This document shows positions 23,504 through 31,452 of a DNA stretch of 45,759 bases, piece by piece; positions within the stretch are counted from its first letter, which is position 1; every line of letters begins with the position of its first letter. A program made the position numbers and the translations under genes. The DNA comes from Candidatus Woesearchaeota archaeon (lineage in GTDB: Archaea > Nanobdellota > Nanobdellia > Woesearchaeales > GW2011-AR9), in contig JAGVYE010000004.1 of the NCBI GenBank assembly GCA_018303445.1, forward strand, positions 1 through 45,759, written 5' to 3'. Under the pieces are notes generated by a model. The model made no database searches, was not told the DNA's origin, and saw only the letters and a list, made by a program, of their open reading frames with translations.

Positions 23504-23905
23504 ATGAAAATGGCAAGAATACTACAAAGTATAGGACTAGGATTGGGAATTGGTCTAGCGGGTATAGCGACAGCCTTTGGGATTGAGAAACTGGCGCGTG
23601 AACTGATAGAATATTCTGTTACCAGAACTTTCGTTGAAAGAAGGAACTGTAATTTGGAACTAGAAGATAACGGCCTTGGAGATCATACTCACGTGGTGTA
23701 TGCGTCTAATGTTCCAGTATTTCTTAAAAGAGAACACTTTCGACAGGGGAATAATCTTCAACCTTTTTATGATGTGCTTATATCGACGAATTGTGATGTA
23801 CCTTGCCCAGCACCGGCATCGGAGACTGATGGGAGAATCTCTCCTTCATCAATACCTTTAGTAACATGTAGCCAAAGAGGAAATTATATCGGGAGATTTG
23901 AATAA
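23504..23905 (+). CDS. Orphan membrane/exported protein within ribosomal operon
   Basis: Not recognised. 133 residues beginning directly after the S19 stop (TAAATG) and ending 3 nt before L22, so it is fully embedded in the ribosomal operon. The N-terminus MKMARILQSIGLGLGIGLAGIATAFGIEKLA is a hydrophobic, glycine-rich membrane segment. The remainder, with four Cys (RRNCNL, TNCDVPCPAP, VTCSQ) and no charged tail, looks extracytoplasmic. Nothing about it suggests an RNA-binding ribosomal protein. In other archaea L22 normally follows S19 directly. Confidence 0.7.
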   Translation: MKMARILQSIGLGLGIGLAGIATAFGIEKLARELIEYSVTRTFVERRNCNLELEDNGLGDHTHVVYASNVPVFLKREHFRQGNNLQPFYDVLISTNCDVPCPAPASETDGRISPSSIPLVTCSQRGNYIGRFE

Positions 23906-23908
23906 ACT

Positions 23909-24436
23909 ATGTCAGTAAAATCATCATTGGAAACAGAACACACGGCGATGGCCAAAGGATTAAACTTACCAATCTCTCCAAAGCAAAGTGTTGAATTAAG
24001 TAAGTGCTTGCGCTATAAAAATACTTCTTATGCGACCAAATTTCTGCAGGAAGTTATAGATATGCAGCGAGCGGTTCCTTTCCCTACCTTTAATAAGGAT
24101 ATGGGTCACAAGCCAGGAATGGCCGCGGGAAGATATCCTCAAAAAGCGGCAAGGGAATTTTTGCGTCTCATAAAAGCAGTAGAAGCAAACGCGCAGGTGA
24201 AGGGTTTCGATACAACTGTTCTCAAAATTACCAAAATCGTTGCTAATAAGGCTTCAACCCCTCAAACGGGTGGGAGAAAACGTCATGCTAAGAAAAGAAC
24301 CCATGTAGAGATCATGGTCATGGAAGACGCGAAAAAAGCTTCAAAAAAAAATCTTTCCAGCAAAAAAACAGAATCAGAGAGTAAGAAAATATCAAGAACA
24401 AATTTAAAAAACGTGCGTCAAGGGGAAGCAATATGA
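23909..24436 (+). CDS. rpl22: Large ribosomal subunit protein uL22
   Basis: 175 residues. Archaeal L22 motifs: LRYKNTSYATKFLQEVIDMQRAVPFPTFNKDMGHKPGMAAGRYPQKAAREFLRLIKAVEANA and the tunnel hairpin TPQTGGRKRHAKKRTHVEIMVME. A 35-residue Lys/Ser-rich tail is extra. The stop overlaps S3 (ATGA). Confidence 0.96.
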   Translation: MSVKSSLETEHTAMAKGLNLPISPKQSVELSKCLRYKNTSYATKFLQEVIDMQRAVPFPTFNKDMGHKPGMAAGRYPQKAAREFLRLIKAVEANAQVKGFDTTVLKITKIVANKASTPQTGGRKRHAKKRTHVEIMVMEDAKKASKKNLSSKKTESESKKISRTNLKNVRQGEAI

Positions 24437-25263
24437 TTGAGCGCGAATTTATCAACCAAAAAACAAAAGAGTTTTACATTAAGAAGTATATAGAAGATTC
24501 TCTAAAAGGCGTTGGCATTTCACAAATTAAATTACAGAAAATTCCTCTAGGAGAAAAAATCATTATTTTTACGAATAGACCTAGCCTTATTGTTGGCTCG
24601 AAAGGCGCTAATATTAGAGACCTTACGAAAGTGTTAAAAACAAAATTTAAATTGGAAAACCCACAAATAGAAATTAATGAAGTTAAAGATATTTTCCTTG
24701 ATGCAAAAATCGTTGCCCAGCGTATTGCCGGTTCTTTAGAGCGTTTTGGATCGGCACGTTTTAAAGGGATCGGGCATAAAGTAATGGAAAATGTTCTGAA
24801 CTCAGGCGCCTTGGGAGTGGAAATCATCATTTCCGGGAAACTTCCCAGTGCGCGGGCACGCAGCTGGCGTTTTTATCAGGGATATCTTAAGAAATGCGGG
24901 GAAATAGCTGAAACGGGGGTTCGTAAAGCCCAAGCAAGCGCCTTGCTTAAAAGTGGTGTCGTAGGCGTTAAAGTAGCGATAATGCCTCCTGATATTATCT
25001 TGCCCGATCATATCGAGATTTTGTCAGAGCCAGTGCAAATAATAGAAGTCGTACAAGACGAGAAGAAGCCTTCGTCTAAGAAGTCAACTTCTTCTAAAGG
25101 AAAATCAAGAAAGAAGAGCGCTCCAAAGAAGAAAGCGAAGGAAAAAGAGGAAGAAAAAGTGAACATAACAACGGAAGCAGTCGTTTCAGAAACAATATCT
25201 GCTCCCGAAACAACGTCTACTCCACAACAAGAACAAAAGGAAGAATCCGATGAAAATAACTAA
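24433..25263 (+). CDS. rps3: Small ribosomal subunit protein uS3
   Basis: 276 residues: type II KH domain with IIIFTNRPSLIVGSKGANIRDLTKVLK, then the C-terminal S3 domain RFKGIGHKVMENVLNSGALGVEIIISGKLPSARARSWRFYQGYLKKCGE. The last 65 residues are a low-complexity Lys then Glu/Thr tail. It overlaps L29 by 14 nt. Confidence 0.96.
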   Translation: MIEREFINQKTKEFYIKKYIEDSLKGVGISQIKLQKIPLGEKIIIFTNRPSLIVGSKGANIRDLTKVLKTKFKLENPQIEINEVKDIFLDAKIVAQRIAGSLERFGSARFKGIGHKVMENVLNSGALGVEIIISGKLPSARARSWRFYQGYLKKCGEIAETGVRKAQASALLKSGVVGVKVAIMPPDIILPDHIEILSEPVQIIEVVQDEKKPSSKKSTSSKGKSRKKSAPKKKAKEKEEEKVNITTEAVVSETISAPETTSTPQQEQKEESDENN

Positions 25264-25453
25264 AGAACTACGATCCCTTGGACGCGCAGAATTACCAGAG
25301 CGATTGAAAGAGTTTAAAAAGGAACTCTTGAAGTTGAACACTCAACTTGCTGGCGGGGCGGGAAGCAAGAGCCCGGGGAAGTTGCGTCAAACAAAAAAAA
25401 ATATCGCGAGGATTAAAACTATCCTTAACGAAGAAGAGGTCTTACCTAAATAA
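25250..25453 (+). CDS. rpl29: Large ribosomal subunit protein uL29
   Basis: 67-residue helical hairpin protein: MKITKELRSLGRAELPERLKEFKKELLKLNTQLAGGAGSKSPGKLRQTKKNIARIKTIL. Normal length; the stop immediately precedes the aIF1 ATG. Confidence 0.95.
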   Translation: MKITKELRSLGRAELPERLKEFKKELLKLNTQLAGGAGSKSPGKLRQTKKNIARIKTILNEEEVLPK

Positions 25454-25759
25454 ATGATCGGCGTTTGCAATCAATGCGGTTTACCACAAGACTTATGTGT
25501 TTGTGAAACCATCGCTCGTGAACAGCAAAAAATCGTGGTGAAAGTTGAGAAGCGTAAATTCGGCAAAAAATACACCGTCGTGGAAGGAATAACAAAAGAA
25601 GCCAATCTCGAAGAGATATTCAAAAAGTTAAAATCAAAATTTGCCTGTGGCGGAACAATAAAAAATGGTCAAGTTGAATTGCAGGGGGATCACCTGTTGC
25701 GGATTAAGAAAGTCTTAGTGGATCTGGGCTTTCCAGGCGAAGCGATAGAAGTGGTATAA
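25454..25759 (+). CDS. Translation initiation factor aIF1 (SUI1)
   Basis: 101 residues of the SUI1/eIF1 family that checks start codons on the small subunit. Core: IVVKVEKRKFGKKYTVVEGI, LKSKFACGGTIKNGQVELQGDHLLRIKKVLVDLGF. The first 17 residues carry CNQCGLPQDLCVC, a four-Cys zinc-knuckle-like element found in archaeal aIF1. It sits between L29 and RNase P p29, a placement shared with euryarchaeal operons. Confidence 0.95.
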   Translation: MIGVCNQCGLPQDLCVCETIAREQQKIVVKVEKRKFGKKYTVVEGITKEANLEEIFKKLKSKFACGGTIKNGQVELQGDHLLRIKKVLVDLGFPGEAIEVV

Positions 25760-25812
25760 ATAAAGCAAGAAAACATCAGAATGGTTTTCCTATTCTGCTG
25801 GGGTAGAAAAGC

Positions 25813-26061
25813 ATGAAAATTAGGATGTTCCCTTTTGAATTGATCGGGCAAGAAGTAGAAATTGTGGCTTCAACAAATCCGAGCCATATCGGAGTGAAAG
25901 GGAAAGTCATTGATGAGACAAAAGCAACATTAATTATTGAGGAAGGAGTAAAGCCTAAAACTTTCCTGAAGAATAATGTTACGTTTAAGATCTGTAAAAA
26001 TGGAAAAATTATCGTCGGATCCACAATTTCCAAGCGTCCTGAAGATCGAATAAAAGGATAA
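25813..26061 (+). CDS. rnp1: RNase P protein component 1 (p29/Pop4)
   Basis: 82-residue Sm-like barrel: MFPFELIGQEVEIVASTNPSHIGVKGKVIDETKATLIIEEG and VTFKICKNGKIIVGSTISKRPEDRIKG. Shorter than many archaeal p29 proteins but complete across the barrel. A small hairpin CAGAAT/ATTCTG lies in the 53-nt gap upstream, the largest gap in this part of the operon. Confidence 0.92.
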   Translation: MKIRMFPFELIGQEVEIVASTNPSHIGVKGKVIDETKATLIIEEGVKPKTFLKNNVTFKICKNGKIIVGSTISKRPEDRIKG

Positions 26062-26073
26062 AAAAAATAAAAA

Positions 26074-26541
26074 ATGGCAAAAATAAAAAAAACAGTACTG
26101 GGAGTAGAAGCTCCACAAAAAGCGTATGATCCTGTTAATTATGATAAAAAATGCCCTTTCACAGGAGAAATAACGGTTAAAAAGGAGTTATTACGCGGGA
26201 AGGTTATTAAGAAAGACACTAATAAATCAGCAACCATTGAATGGCTTAGCCATTTTTATGTTCCAAAGTATGAGCGTTTTGAAATGCGTCGTTCTCGTCT
26301 TCGCGTTCATAATCCTCCTTCTGTCAATGCGGATGTTGGGCAGGAAGTGTTAGTAGCAAGAACGAGGCCTTTAAGTAAAACTAAACATCATGTTATTCTT
26401 AAAATTATTGATGAAAAGAAGCGCTTGGCGCTAGTGGATCCTATTAAAATGGAAATAGTGGAGGAGACTGCTGGTGAAGAAGCTTTCCCTACTCCTAAAA
26501 AAGAAAAGAAAGCGACATCACCTCCTGCGGTGGGAAAATGA
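26074..26541 (+). CDS. rps17: Small ribosomal subunit protein uS17
   Basis: 155 residues: CPFTGEITVKKELLRGKVIKKDTNKSATIEWLSHFYVPKYERFEMRRSRLRVHNPPSVNADVGQEVLVARTRPLSKTKHHVILKI. The OB-fold core matches archaeal S17; the last 40 residues are an unusual extension. Stop overlaps L14. Confidence 0.95.
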   Translation: MAKIKKTVLGVEAPQKAYDPVNYDKKCPFTGEITVKKELLRGKVIKKDTNKSATIEWLSHFYVPKYERFEMRRSRLRVHNPPSVNADVGQEVLVARTRPLSKTKHHVILKIIDEKKRLALVDPIKMEIVEETAGEEAFPTPKKEKKATSPPAVGK

Positions 26542-26939
26542 AAGCTGTTAAAGCTAGAATAACGAGAGGGCTCCCTCTGGGAGCTGAGGTACAAACCTGT
26601 GACAACTCTGGCGCAAAAGTGTTACGTATTTTTTCCGTCGTGGGACAAAAAACCGTGCGGGGAAGAATTGCCTCCGCGGGGATAGGTGATTTAGTTATGG
26701 CTTCAGTGAAAAAGGGGAAGCTGGAGATGAGAAAAACAGTAGTGTATGCAGTAGTTGTCCGTCAACGGCGTTCTTATAGAAGGCCAGACGGCACACACGT
26801 TTGTTTTGAAGATAACGCCGCGGTAGTTTTGAAGGACGATAAGGGAAATCCTAAAGGAACAATCTTTAAAGGACCAATACCTAAAGAAATATCAGAACGC
26901 TGGCCGCTTATTGCTAAGTTAGCAAGCAGTATTGTATAA
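26538..26939 (+). CDS. rpl14: Large ribosomal subunit protein uL14
   Basis: 133 residues: ITRGLPLGAEVQTCDNSGAKVLRIFSVVGQKTVRGRIASAGIGDLVMASVKKGKLEMRKTVVYAVVVRQRRSYRRPDGTHVCFEDNAAVVL. Complete five-stranded barrel; normal archaeal length. Confidence 0.97.
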   Translation: MKAVKARITRGLPLGAEVQTCDNSGAKVLRIFSVVGQKTVRGRIASAGIGDLVMASVKKGKLEMRKTVVYAVVVRQRRSYRRPDGTHVCFEDNAAVVLKDDKGNPKGTIFKGPIPKEISERWPLIAKLASSIV

Positions 26940-26941
26940 AA

Positions 26942-27379
26942 ATGGTAAACAAAACTTTTTCCCGATCTTGGAAAAAAAGTGTACAACCACGTAAACAGCG
27001 TAAGTATAAGTATAACCTGCCTTTGCATTTACAACAGAAGTTTATCCATGTCCATCTTTCGCCAAGTCTCCGCGAAAAATATGGGCGGCGCAATTTTCAA
27101 GCGAGGAAGGGAGACAAGGTGAAAGTATTGCGAGGTCAGTATAAAAAAAAAGAAGGGAAGGTGGAGCGTGTTGATCTAAAACGCCAAAGAATCTTTGTAA
27201 GTGGCCTTGAATACTTTAAAAAAGATGGAACAAAAATCCCCGTTCCTTTTCATCCCACAAACTTAATGATCTTAGAATTAGATTTAAATGATAAGAAGCG
27301 GAAGGAAAAAATTGAAACAAAACAGACAAGTTCTTCCTCGACATCAAAAAAGAAAGAAACAAAGAGAGACATTAAATAA
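26942..27379 (+). CDS. rpl24: Large ribosomal subunit protein uL24
   Basis: 145 residues: KYNLPLHLQQKFIHVHLSPSLREKYGRRNFQARKGDKVKVLRGQYKKKEGKVERVDLKRQRIFVSGLEYFKKDGTKIPVPFHPTNLMILELDLNDKKRKEK. The KOW motif is at KGDKVKVLRGQYKKKEGKV. C-terminal Lys/Ser-rich tail. Confidence 0.96.
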   Translation: MVNKTFSRSWKKSVQPRKQRKYKYNLPLHLQQKFIHVHLSPSLREKYGRRNFQARKGDKVKVLRGQYKKKEGKVERVDLKRQRIFVSGLEYFKKDGTKIPVPFHPTNLMILELDLNDKKRKEKIETKQTSSSSTSKKKETKRDIK

Positions 27380-27381
27380 AA

Positions 27382-28068
27382 ATGAAAAATCATCTTAAGA
27401 GACTCGCAGCACCACGAATGTGGTTTATTAAAAGGAAAGGAACTAAGTATATAGTAAAACCTAACCCCGGGGGGCATCCTTTTCAAATGGGTTTACCTCT
27501 AGCCTTGATCCTACGGGATATTTTGCATCTCGCTCACACTGGTGTAGAGGTAAAAAAAATCCTTCATAATAATGAAGTTCTTGTTGATGGAATACGCCGC
27601 CGGGATAATCGCTTTATAGTCGGATTATTTGATACGGTTAGTCTTCCGAATCTTAAATTATATTACCGTGTTGTATTAGATGTTAAAGGCCGTCTTTTCT
27701 TATGTAAAATACCACCTTCAGAACAAAATCTTAAAATCGGCAAGGTCATAGGGAAGACGGTTCTTTCAAAGGGAAAAATCCAACTTCATCTCCATGATGG
27801 AAGAAATATAATATCTACAACTAAAGTAGATATTGGCGAGAGCCTGCTCTTAACTGTACCATCACAAGAAATTAAAGAAGTTGTCTCACTACGGCCTGGG
27901 AATCTTGTTTTTTTAACACAGGGCAAGCATAGTGGTGAAATCGGCACCCTTAAAGAAATAAAAGAAGGGCTTGCAATCTGTGAAATGGAAGGTCAAACCG
28001 TGGAAACGTCACCTTCTCATCTTTTTGTTATCGGAGAAAAGAAAGAGAAAATAACACTTTCGGGCTGA
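27382..28068 (+). CDS. rps4e: Small ribosomal subunit protein eS4
   Basis: 228 residues: HLKRLAAPRMWFIKRKGTKYIVKPNPGGHPFQMGLPLALILRDILHLAHTGVEVKKILHNNEVLVDGIRRRDNRFIVGLFDTVSL (S4 domain) followed by a KOW segment GNLVFLTQGKHSGEIGTL. Archaeal/eukaryotic-specific protein in its usual operon place. Confidence 0.97.
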   Translation: MKNHLKRLAAPRMWFIKRKGTKYIVKPNPGGHPFQMGLPLALILRDILHLAHTGVEVKKILHNNEVLVDGIRRRDNRFIVGLFDTVSLPNLKLYYRVVLDVKGRLFLCKIPPSEQNLKIGKVIGKTVLSKGKIQLHLHDGRNIISTTKVDIGESLLLTVPSQEIKEVVSLRPGNLVFLTQGKHSGEIGTLKEIKEGLAICEMEGQTVETSPSHLFVIGEKKEKITLSG

Positions 28069-28070
28069 CT

Positions 28071-28580
28071 ATGAATAAAGACAATATCATGAGAAAAATA
28101 AGAATTGCCAAGATTACATTAAACATAGGAGCTGGTAAAAATGAGGAAGCACTAAAAAAAGGCTTAAAACTTCTGGAGAAGATTTCTTCTATCAAGCCGG
28201 TTAAAACAGTTACAAAAAGGCGTATCCCCGGGTGGGGATTGCGCCCGGGATTAGAGATCGGCGGTAAAGTAACAGTACGTAAGAACGGCGAGTTATTGCT
28301 GAAGCGCCTTTTAGTAGCTAAAGAAAATAAATTATCCCTTACTAATTTTGATGAAAGGGGCAATTTTGCCTTTGGAGTTCCAGAATACATTGATATAGAG
28401 GGTCTTGAATATGACCCGGAGCTTAAAATTTTGGGCTTAGAAGTGGCAGTTACTTTGCAACGTCCGGGATATCGCGTAAAAGTGCGGAAAGTCAAATCTG
28501 CTCCCGTCGGTAAGCATCATCAGATCACGAAAGAAGAAGCCATTGATTTTGTCACGAAGCTAGGGGTTGATGTACAATGA
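28071..28580 (+). CDS. rpl5: Large ribosomal subunit protein uL5
   Basis: 169 residues: [62 protein letters not shown] and [40 protein letters not shown]. Contacts 5S rRNA. The start may be ATG 28071 or the ATG six codons later (MRKIRIAK); the stop overlaps S14. Confidence 0.96.
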   Translation: MNKDNIMRKIRIAKITLNIGAGKNEEALKKGLKLLEKISSIKPVKTVTKRRIPGWGLRPGLEIGGKVTVRKNGELLLKRLLVAKENKLSLTNFDERGNFAFGVPEYIDIEGLEYDPELKILGLEVAVTLQRPGYRVKVRKVKSAPVGKHHQITKEEAIDFVTKLGVDVQ

Positions 28581-28807
28581 CGACTAGTGATCATCGGAAA
28601 ATGTTTACGCAGTTAAATGCGAAACCCATCAAAAAAGCAAAGTTCATTAAATTTAATCAGCCTAAGAAACGATCTTGTGGGTTTGCTTTGCGCAAATGTC
28701 GCAATTGCGGCCGTACAGGAGCGCATGTCAACAAGTATGGGTTACACCTTTGTCGACTCTGTTTCAGAGAGATGGCTCCAGGGTTAGGGTTTAAAAAATA
28801 TAATTAG
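28577..28807 (+). CDS. rps14: Small ribosomal subunit protein uS14 (zinc-binding)
   Basis: 76 residues with a complete zinc finger [37 protein letters not shown]-terminal region is longer than the 50-60 residues usual for archaeal S14. Confidence 0.95.
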   Translation: MTTSDHRKMFTQLNAKPIKKAKFIKFNQPKKRSCGFALRKCRNCGRTGAHVNKYGLHLCRLCFREMAPGLGFKKYN

Positions 28808-28822
28808 CTTGAGGAACAAAAA

Positions 28823-29212
28823 ATGTTAAATGATCCATTAGCAGCGGCGTTGACAAAAGTCTTTAATGCAGAACGGATAGGAAAACAAGAAGTACTTTTA
28901 AAACCGGCTTCTAAAATACTTAAAAGAATATTAACCATTATGAATGAGCATCGCTATATTGGTAGTTTTGAAGAAGTTGAGGATGGAAAAGGAAATGTGC
29001 TTAAAGTTCATTTGTTGGGTAATATTAACAGATGCGGTGTTATTAAGCCGCGCTTTTCAACGAAAAAAAATGAGTTTGAGAAATGGGAGAAACGCTATCT
29101 CCCCGCGAAAGATTTTGGGATTATTGTCGTTTCTACGCCGCAAGGAATCATAACTCATATTCATGCCAAAGAAAAAAGCACGGGAGGGCGTCTTTTAGCG
29201 TACTGCTATTAA
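28823..29212 (+). CDS. rps8: Small ribosomal subunit protein uS8
   Basis: 129 residues: NDPLAAALTKVFNAERIGKQEVLLKPASKILKRILTIMNEHRYIGSFEEVEDGKGNVLKVHLLGNINRCGVIKPRFS and the C-terminal STPQGIITHIHAKEKSTGGRLLAYCY that binds 16S helix 21. Preceded by GAGG about 10 nt upstream. Confidence 0.96.
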   Translation: MLNDPLAAALTKVFNAERIGKQEVLLKPASKILKRILTIMNEHRYIGSFEEVEDGKGNVLKVHLLGNINRCGVIKPRFSTKKNEFEKWEKRYLPAKDFGIIVVSTPQGIITHIHAKEKSTGGRLLAYCY

Positions 29213-29218
29213 CTTAAA

Positions 29219-29767
29219 ATGAAAGAAGAACTCTTGAAAGAAGAAGTTGCACTCATGGACAAAGTAACAGCGGAGTTGCATGGAAGTGTCCTTACAGTAA
29301 ATGGGCCTAAAGGCCAAGTTTCCAAGGAATTCCTCCATCGCATGGTGCGAATTAGTGTTGAGAAAAATAAAATTGTGATTACGGCACCGCAGGCAACAAA
29401 ACGTGAAAAAACGATGGTTGGATCATTTTATTCCCATATAAAAAATATGGTCCAAGGCGTCGTGGAGCCGTATGTCTATAAATTACAGATTTGCTCTGGG
29501 CATTTTCCTATGAGCGTCAGCGTCTCTGGCGATGAACTGATAATAAAGAACTTCCTGGGCGAAGTTGTTCCACGAAAAGTGGCATTACCGAAAGGAGCTG
29601 AAGTGAAAGTAACAGGGACGGAAATTACAGTTACAAGTCCTGATAAAGAAATAGCTGGTCAGACCGCGGCAAAAATTGAAAGTCTTTGCCGTATCACAAA
29701 TCGGGACCGAAGGGTGTTCCAAGATGGGTGTTATATTACCCAAAAAGCGGGGAATAATTTAGTTTAG
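29219..29767 (+). CDS. rpl6: Large ribosomal subunit protein uL6
   Basis: 182 residues: duplicated L6 fold with VTAELHGSVLTVNGPKGQVSKEF, GSFYSHIKNMVQGVVEPYVYKLQICSGHFPMSVSVSGDELIIKNFLGEVVPRKVALP, and VTGTEITVTSPDKEIAGQTAAKIESLCRITNRDRRVFQDGCYI. Confidence 0.96.
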   Translation: MKEELLKEEVALMDKVTAELHGSVLTVNGPKGQVSKEFLHRMVRISVEKNKIVITAPQATKREKTMVGSFYSHIKNMVQGVVEPYVYKLQICSGHFPMSVSVSGDELIIKNFLGEVVPRKVALPKGAEVKVTGTEITVTSPDKEIAGQTAAKIESLCRITNRDRRVFQDGCYITQKAGNNLV

Positions 29768-29787
29768 AGAATATTTACTAATATACC

Positions 29788-30411
29788 ATGATCAATAAAA
29801 GATTACTTGAACAGCGGAACAAAATGAAGAAAATTAAACCTCCTTTTGTCGTGAGGGAGTCTAATTTCGAAGCTCGCATTAAAGTGCGCTGGCGTTACCC
29901 TCAGGGGCGACATTCCGCGATAAGGCAAGAGCATAAGGGCAGGCCAGTGATGCCTACTCCCGGATATGGGTCGCCAAAGGTTGTTTATGGCCTTCATCCC
30001 AGCGGTTTGCAGATGGTGGTCGTAAGCAATGAAAAAGATTTAGAGAAAATTGATGCGGCGCAGCAAGGTGTTATTATCGCGAAAACAGTGGGAATGAGAA
30101 AGAGAACAGCTTTATTAGAAGCAGTGCAGAGAAGAAAAATAAAAGTATTGAATTGTAAAGATATCGTTCAAGAATTAGAGGCTATCAGGACTAAGTTAAA
30201 AGTTCGTCAGGAGGCGAAGAAACAGCTGGAAGAGCAGAAAAATAAGAAGGAAACGGAAAAGAAGAAAAAAGCAGAAGAGAAGAAAAAGAAAGAAGGGCAA
30301 GAGAAAGAAAATGTTGCTAAAGAAAAGGAAGAGGAATCTGTCGAGGAAAAAATAAAGAAGGAAGAAGAGGAGAAAAAAGAACTTGAGAAAACAATAACCA
30401 AAAGACAATAA
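29788..30411 (+). CDS. rpl32e: Large ribosomal subunit protein eL32 with charged tail
   Basis: 207 residues. The eL32 core is PFVVRESNFEARIKVRWRYPQGRHSAIRQEHKGRPVMPTPGYGSPKVVYGLHPSGLQMVVVSNEKDLEKIDAAQQGVIIAKTVGMRKRTALLEAVQRRKIKVLN. The last 65-70 residues are an almost pure Lys/Glu helix (KKETEKKKKAEEKKKKEG and on), not part of the usual family, which typically ends after the core. Confidence 0.94.
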   Translation: MINKRLLEQRNKMKKIKPPFVVRESNFEARIKVRWRYPQGRHSAIRQEHKGRPVMPTPGYGSPKVVYGLHPSGLQMVVVSNEKDLEKIDAAQQGVIIAKTVGMRKRTALLEAVQRRKIKVLNCKDIVQELEAIRTKLKVRQEAKKQLEEQKNKKETEKKKKAEEKKKKEGQEKENVAKEKEEESVEEKIKKEEEEKKELEKTITKRQ

Positions 30412-30422
30412 AAAGGTCAATT

Positions 30423-30875
30423 ATGAAACAAAAAAAATTGCTGGCAGCAAAATTATTGGGGATTTCAAGGACTAAAGTACGGTTTGCTCCTGACGCGCTG
30501 GAAGAAATAAAAAAGGCTATTACTCGCTCTGACATGAGGGGGCTTATTGCGGTGCATAAAATAATGAAGGAAAATGTTAATCAACACTCTAGAGCACGAG
30601 CACGCAAGAGGGCTCAACAGAAAAGGAAAGGACGGCAGAAAGGTAAAGGAACAAAAAAAGGTTCAAAATATTCTGTCGTTACCAGGAAGAGAAACTGGAT
30701 TTTCCGTATGCGGGTACAACGCCGTTTTTTAAAAGAACTTCGTGAAAAAGGGTTGCTATCTCCGCAAAATTTTCGCCTCCTCTATGAAAAATCTAAAGGT
30801 GGTTTTTTCAGAAATCGACGGCACATTAAGCTTTACTTGCAAGAACACAATCTTGTTCAAAAGGGCCAAAAATGA
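30423..30875 (+). CDS. rpl19e: Large ribosomal subunit protein eL19
   Basis: 150 residues: KKLLAAKLLGISRTKVRFAPDALEEIKKAITRSDMRGLI, Arg-rich RARARKRAQQKRKGRQKGKGTKKG, and IFRMRVQRRFLKELREKGLLSPQNFRLLYEKSKGGFFRNRRHIKLYLQEHNL. Normal archaeal length; the stop overlaps L18. Confidence 0.96.
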   Translation: MKQKKLLAAKLLGISRTKVRFAPDALEEIKKAITRSDMRGLIAVHKIMKENVNQHSRARARKRAQQKRKGRQKGKGTKKGSKYSVVTRKRNWIFRMRVQRRFLKELREKGLLSPQNFRLLYEKSKGGFFRNRRHIKLYLQEHNLVQKGQK

Positions 30876-31450
30876 AACGAAATAAACCACAAACCGTTTT
30901 TTACAGAAGGAAAAGGGAAGGAAGAACTAATTATGTGAAGCGCTTACATTTTTTACTGGCAAGAAAACCACGTCTTGTAGTGCGCTTTACAAATACAAAA
31001 ATTATCGCGCAAGTAGTTAGTTTCGAAACGAGCGGGGATCGAATTCTGGTGGGAATTGATTCAACGCAATTACAAAAATATGATTGGTCTTATTCTTCTA
31101 AAAATCTACCTGCGGCTTATCTTACAGGCGTTTTAATAGGAAAAAAAGGAGTTGAGAAAGGCATTAAAGAAGTTATTTTAGATGCTGGGCTTATCACTCC
31201 ATTACATAAAGGTAAAATTTATGCTTTCCTTAGGGGAGTATTAGATGGTGGGTTGAATGTTGCTCATGGAGAGGAAAAAATTTTTCCTTCTCCCTCCAGA
31301 TTTAAAGGAGAACACATTGCTTCGTATCTCGCTTCTTCGCCAGAAAAAGAGAGAACATCACCGCAATTTGCACAATATTTAAAAAAGAGTAACAAAAGGG
31401 AAGAAATCGGTGTGCTTGTTGATAAAGTAAAAGGGAAAATTTTACACTGA
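30872..31450 (+). CDS. rpl18: Large ribosomal subunit protein uL18
   Basis: 192 residues of the archaeal/eukaryotic L18 (5S rRNA binding): YRRKREGRTNYVKRLHFLLARKPRLVVRFTNTKIIAQVVSFETSGDRILVGIDSTQLQKYDWSYSSKNLPAAYLTGVLIGKKGVEKGIKEVILDAGL and AFLRGVLDGGLNVAHGEEKIFPSPSRFKGEHI. Confidence 0.96.
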   Translation: MKRNKPQTVFYRRKREGRTNYVKRLHFLLARKPRLVVRFTNTKIIAQVVSFETSGDRILVGIDSTQLQKYDWSYSSKNLPAAYLTGVLIGKKGVEKGIKEVILDAGLITPLHKGKIYAFLRGVLDGGLNVAHGEEKIFPSPSRFKGEHIASYLASSPEKERTSPQFAQYLKKSNKREEIGVLVDKVKGKILH

Positions 31451-31452
31451 AA

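Noticed and set aside
30196-30420. Phe/Leu-rich minus-strand ORFs opposite L32e
   Set aside because: They are the complement of the Lys/Glu-rich L32e tail, which always yields Phe/Leu/Ser frames.
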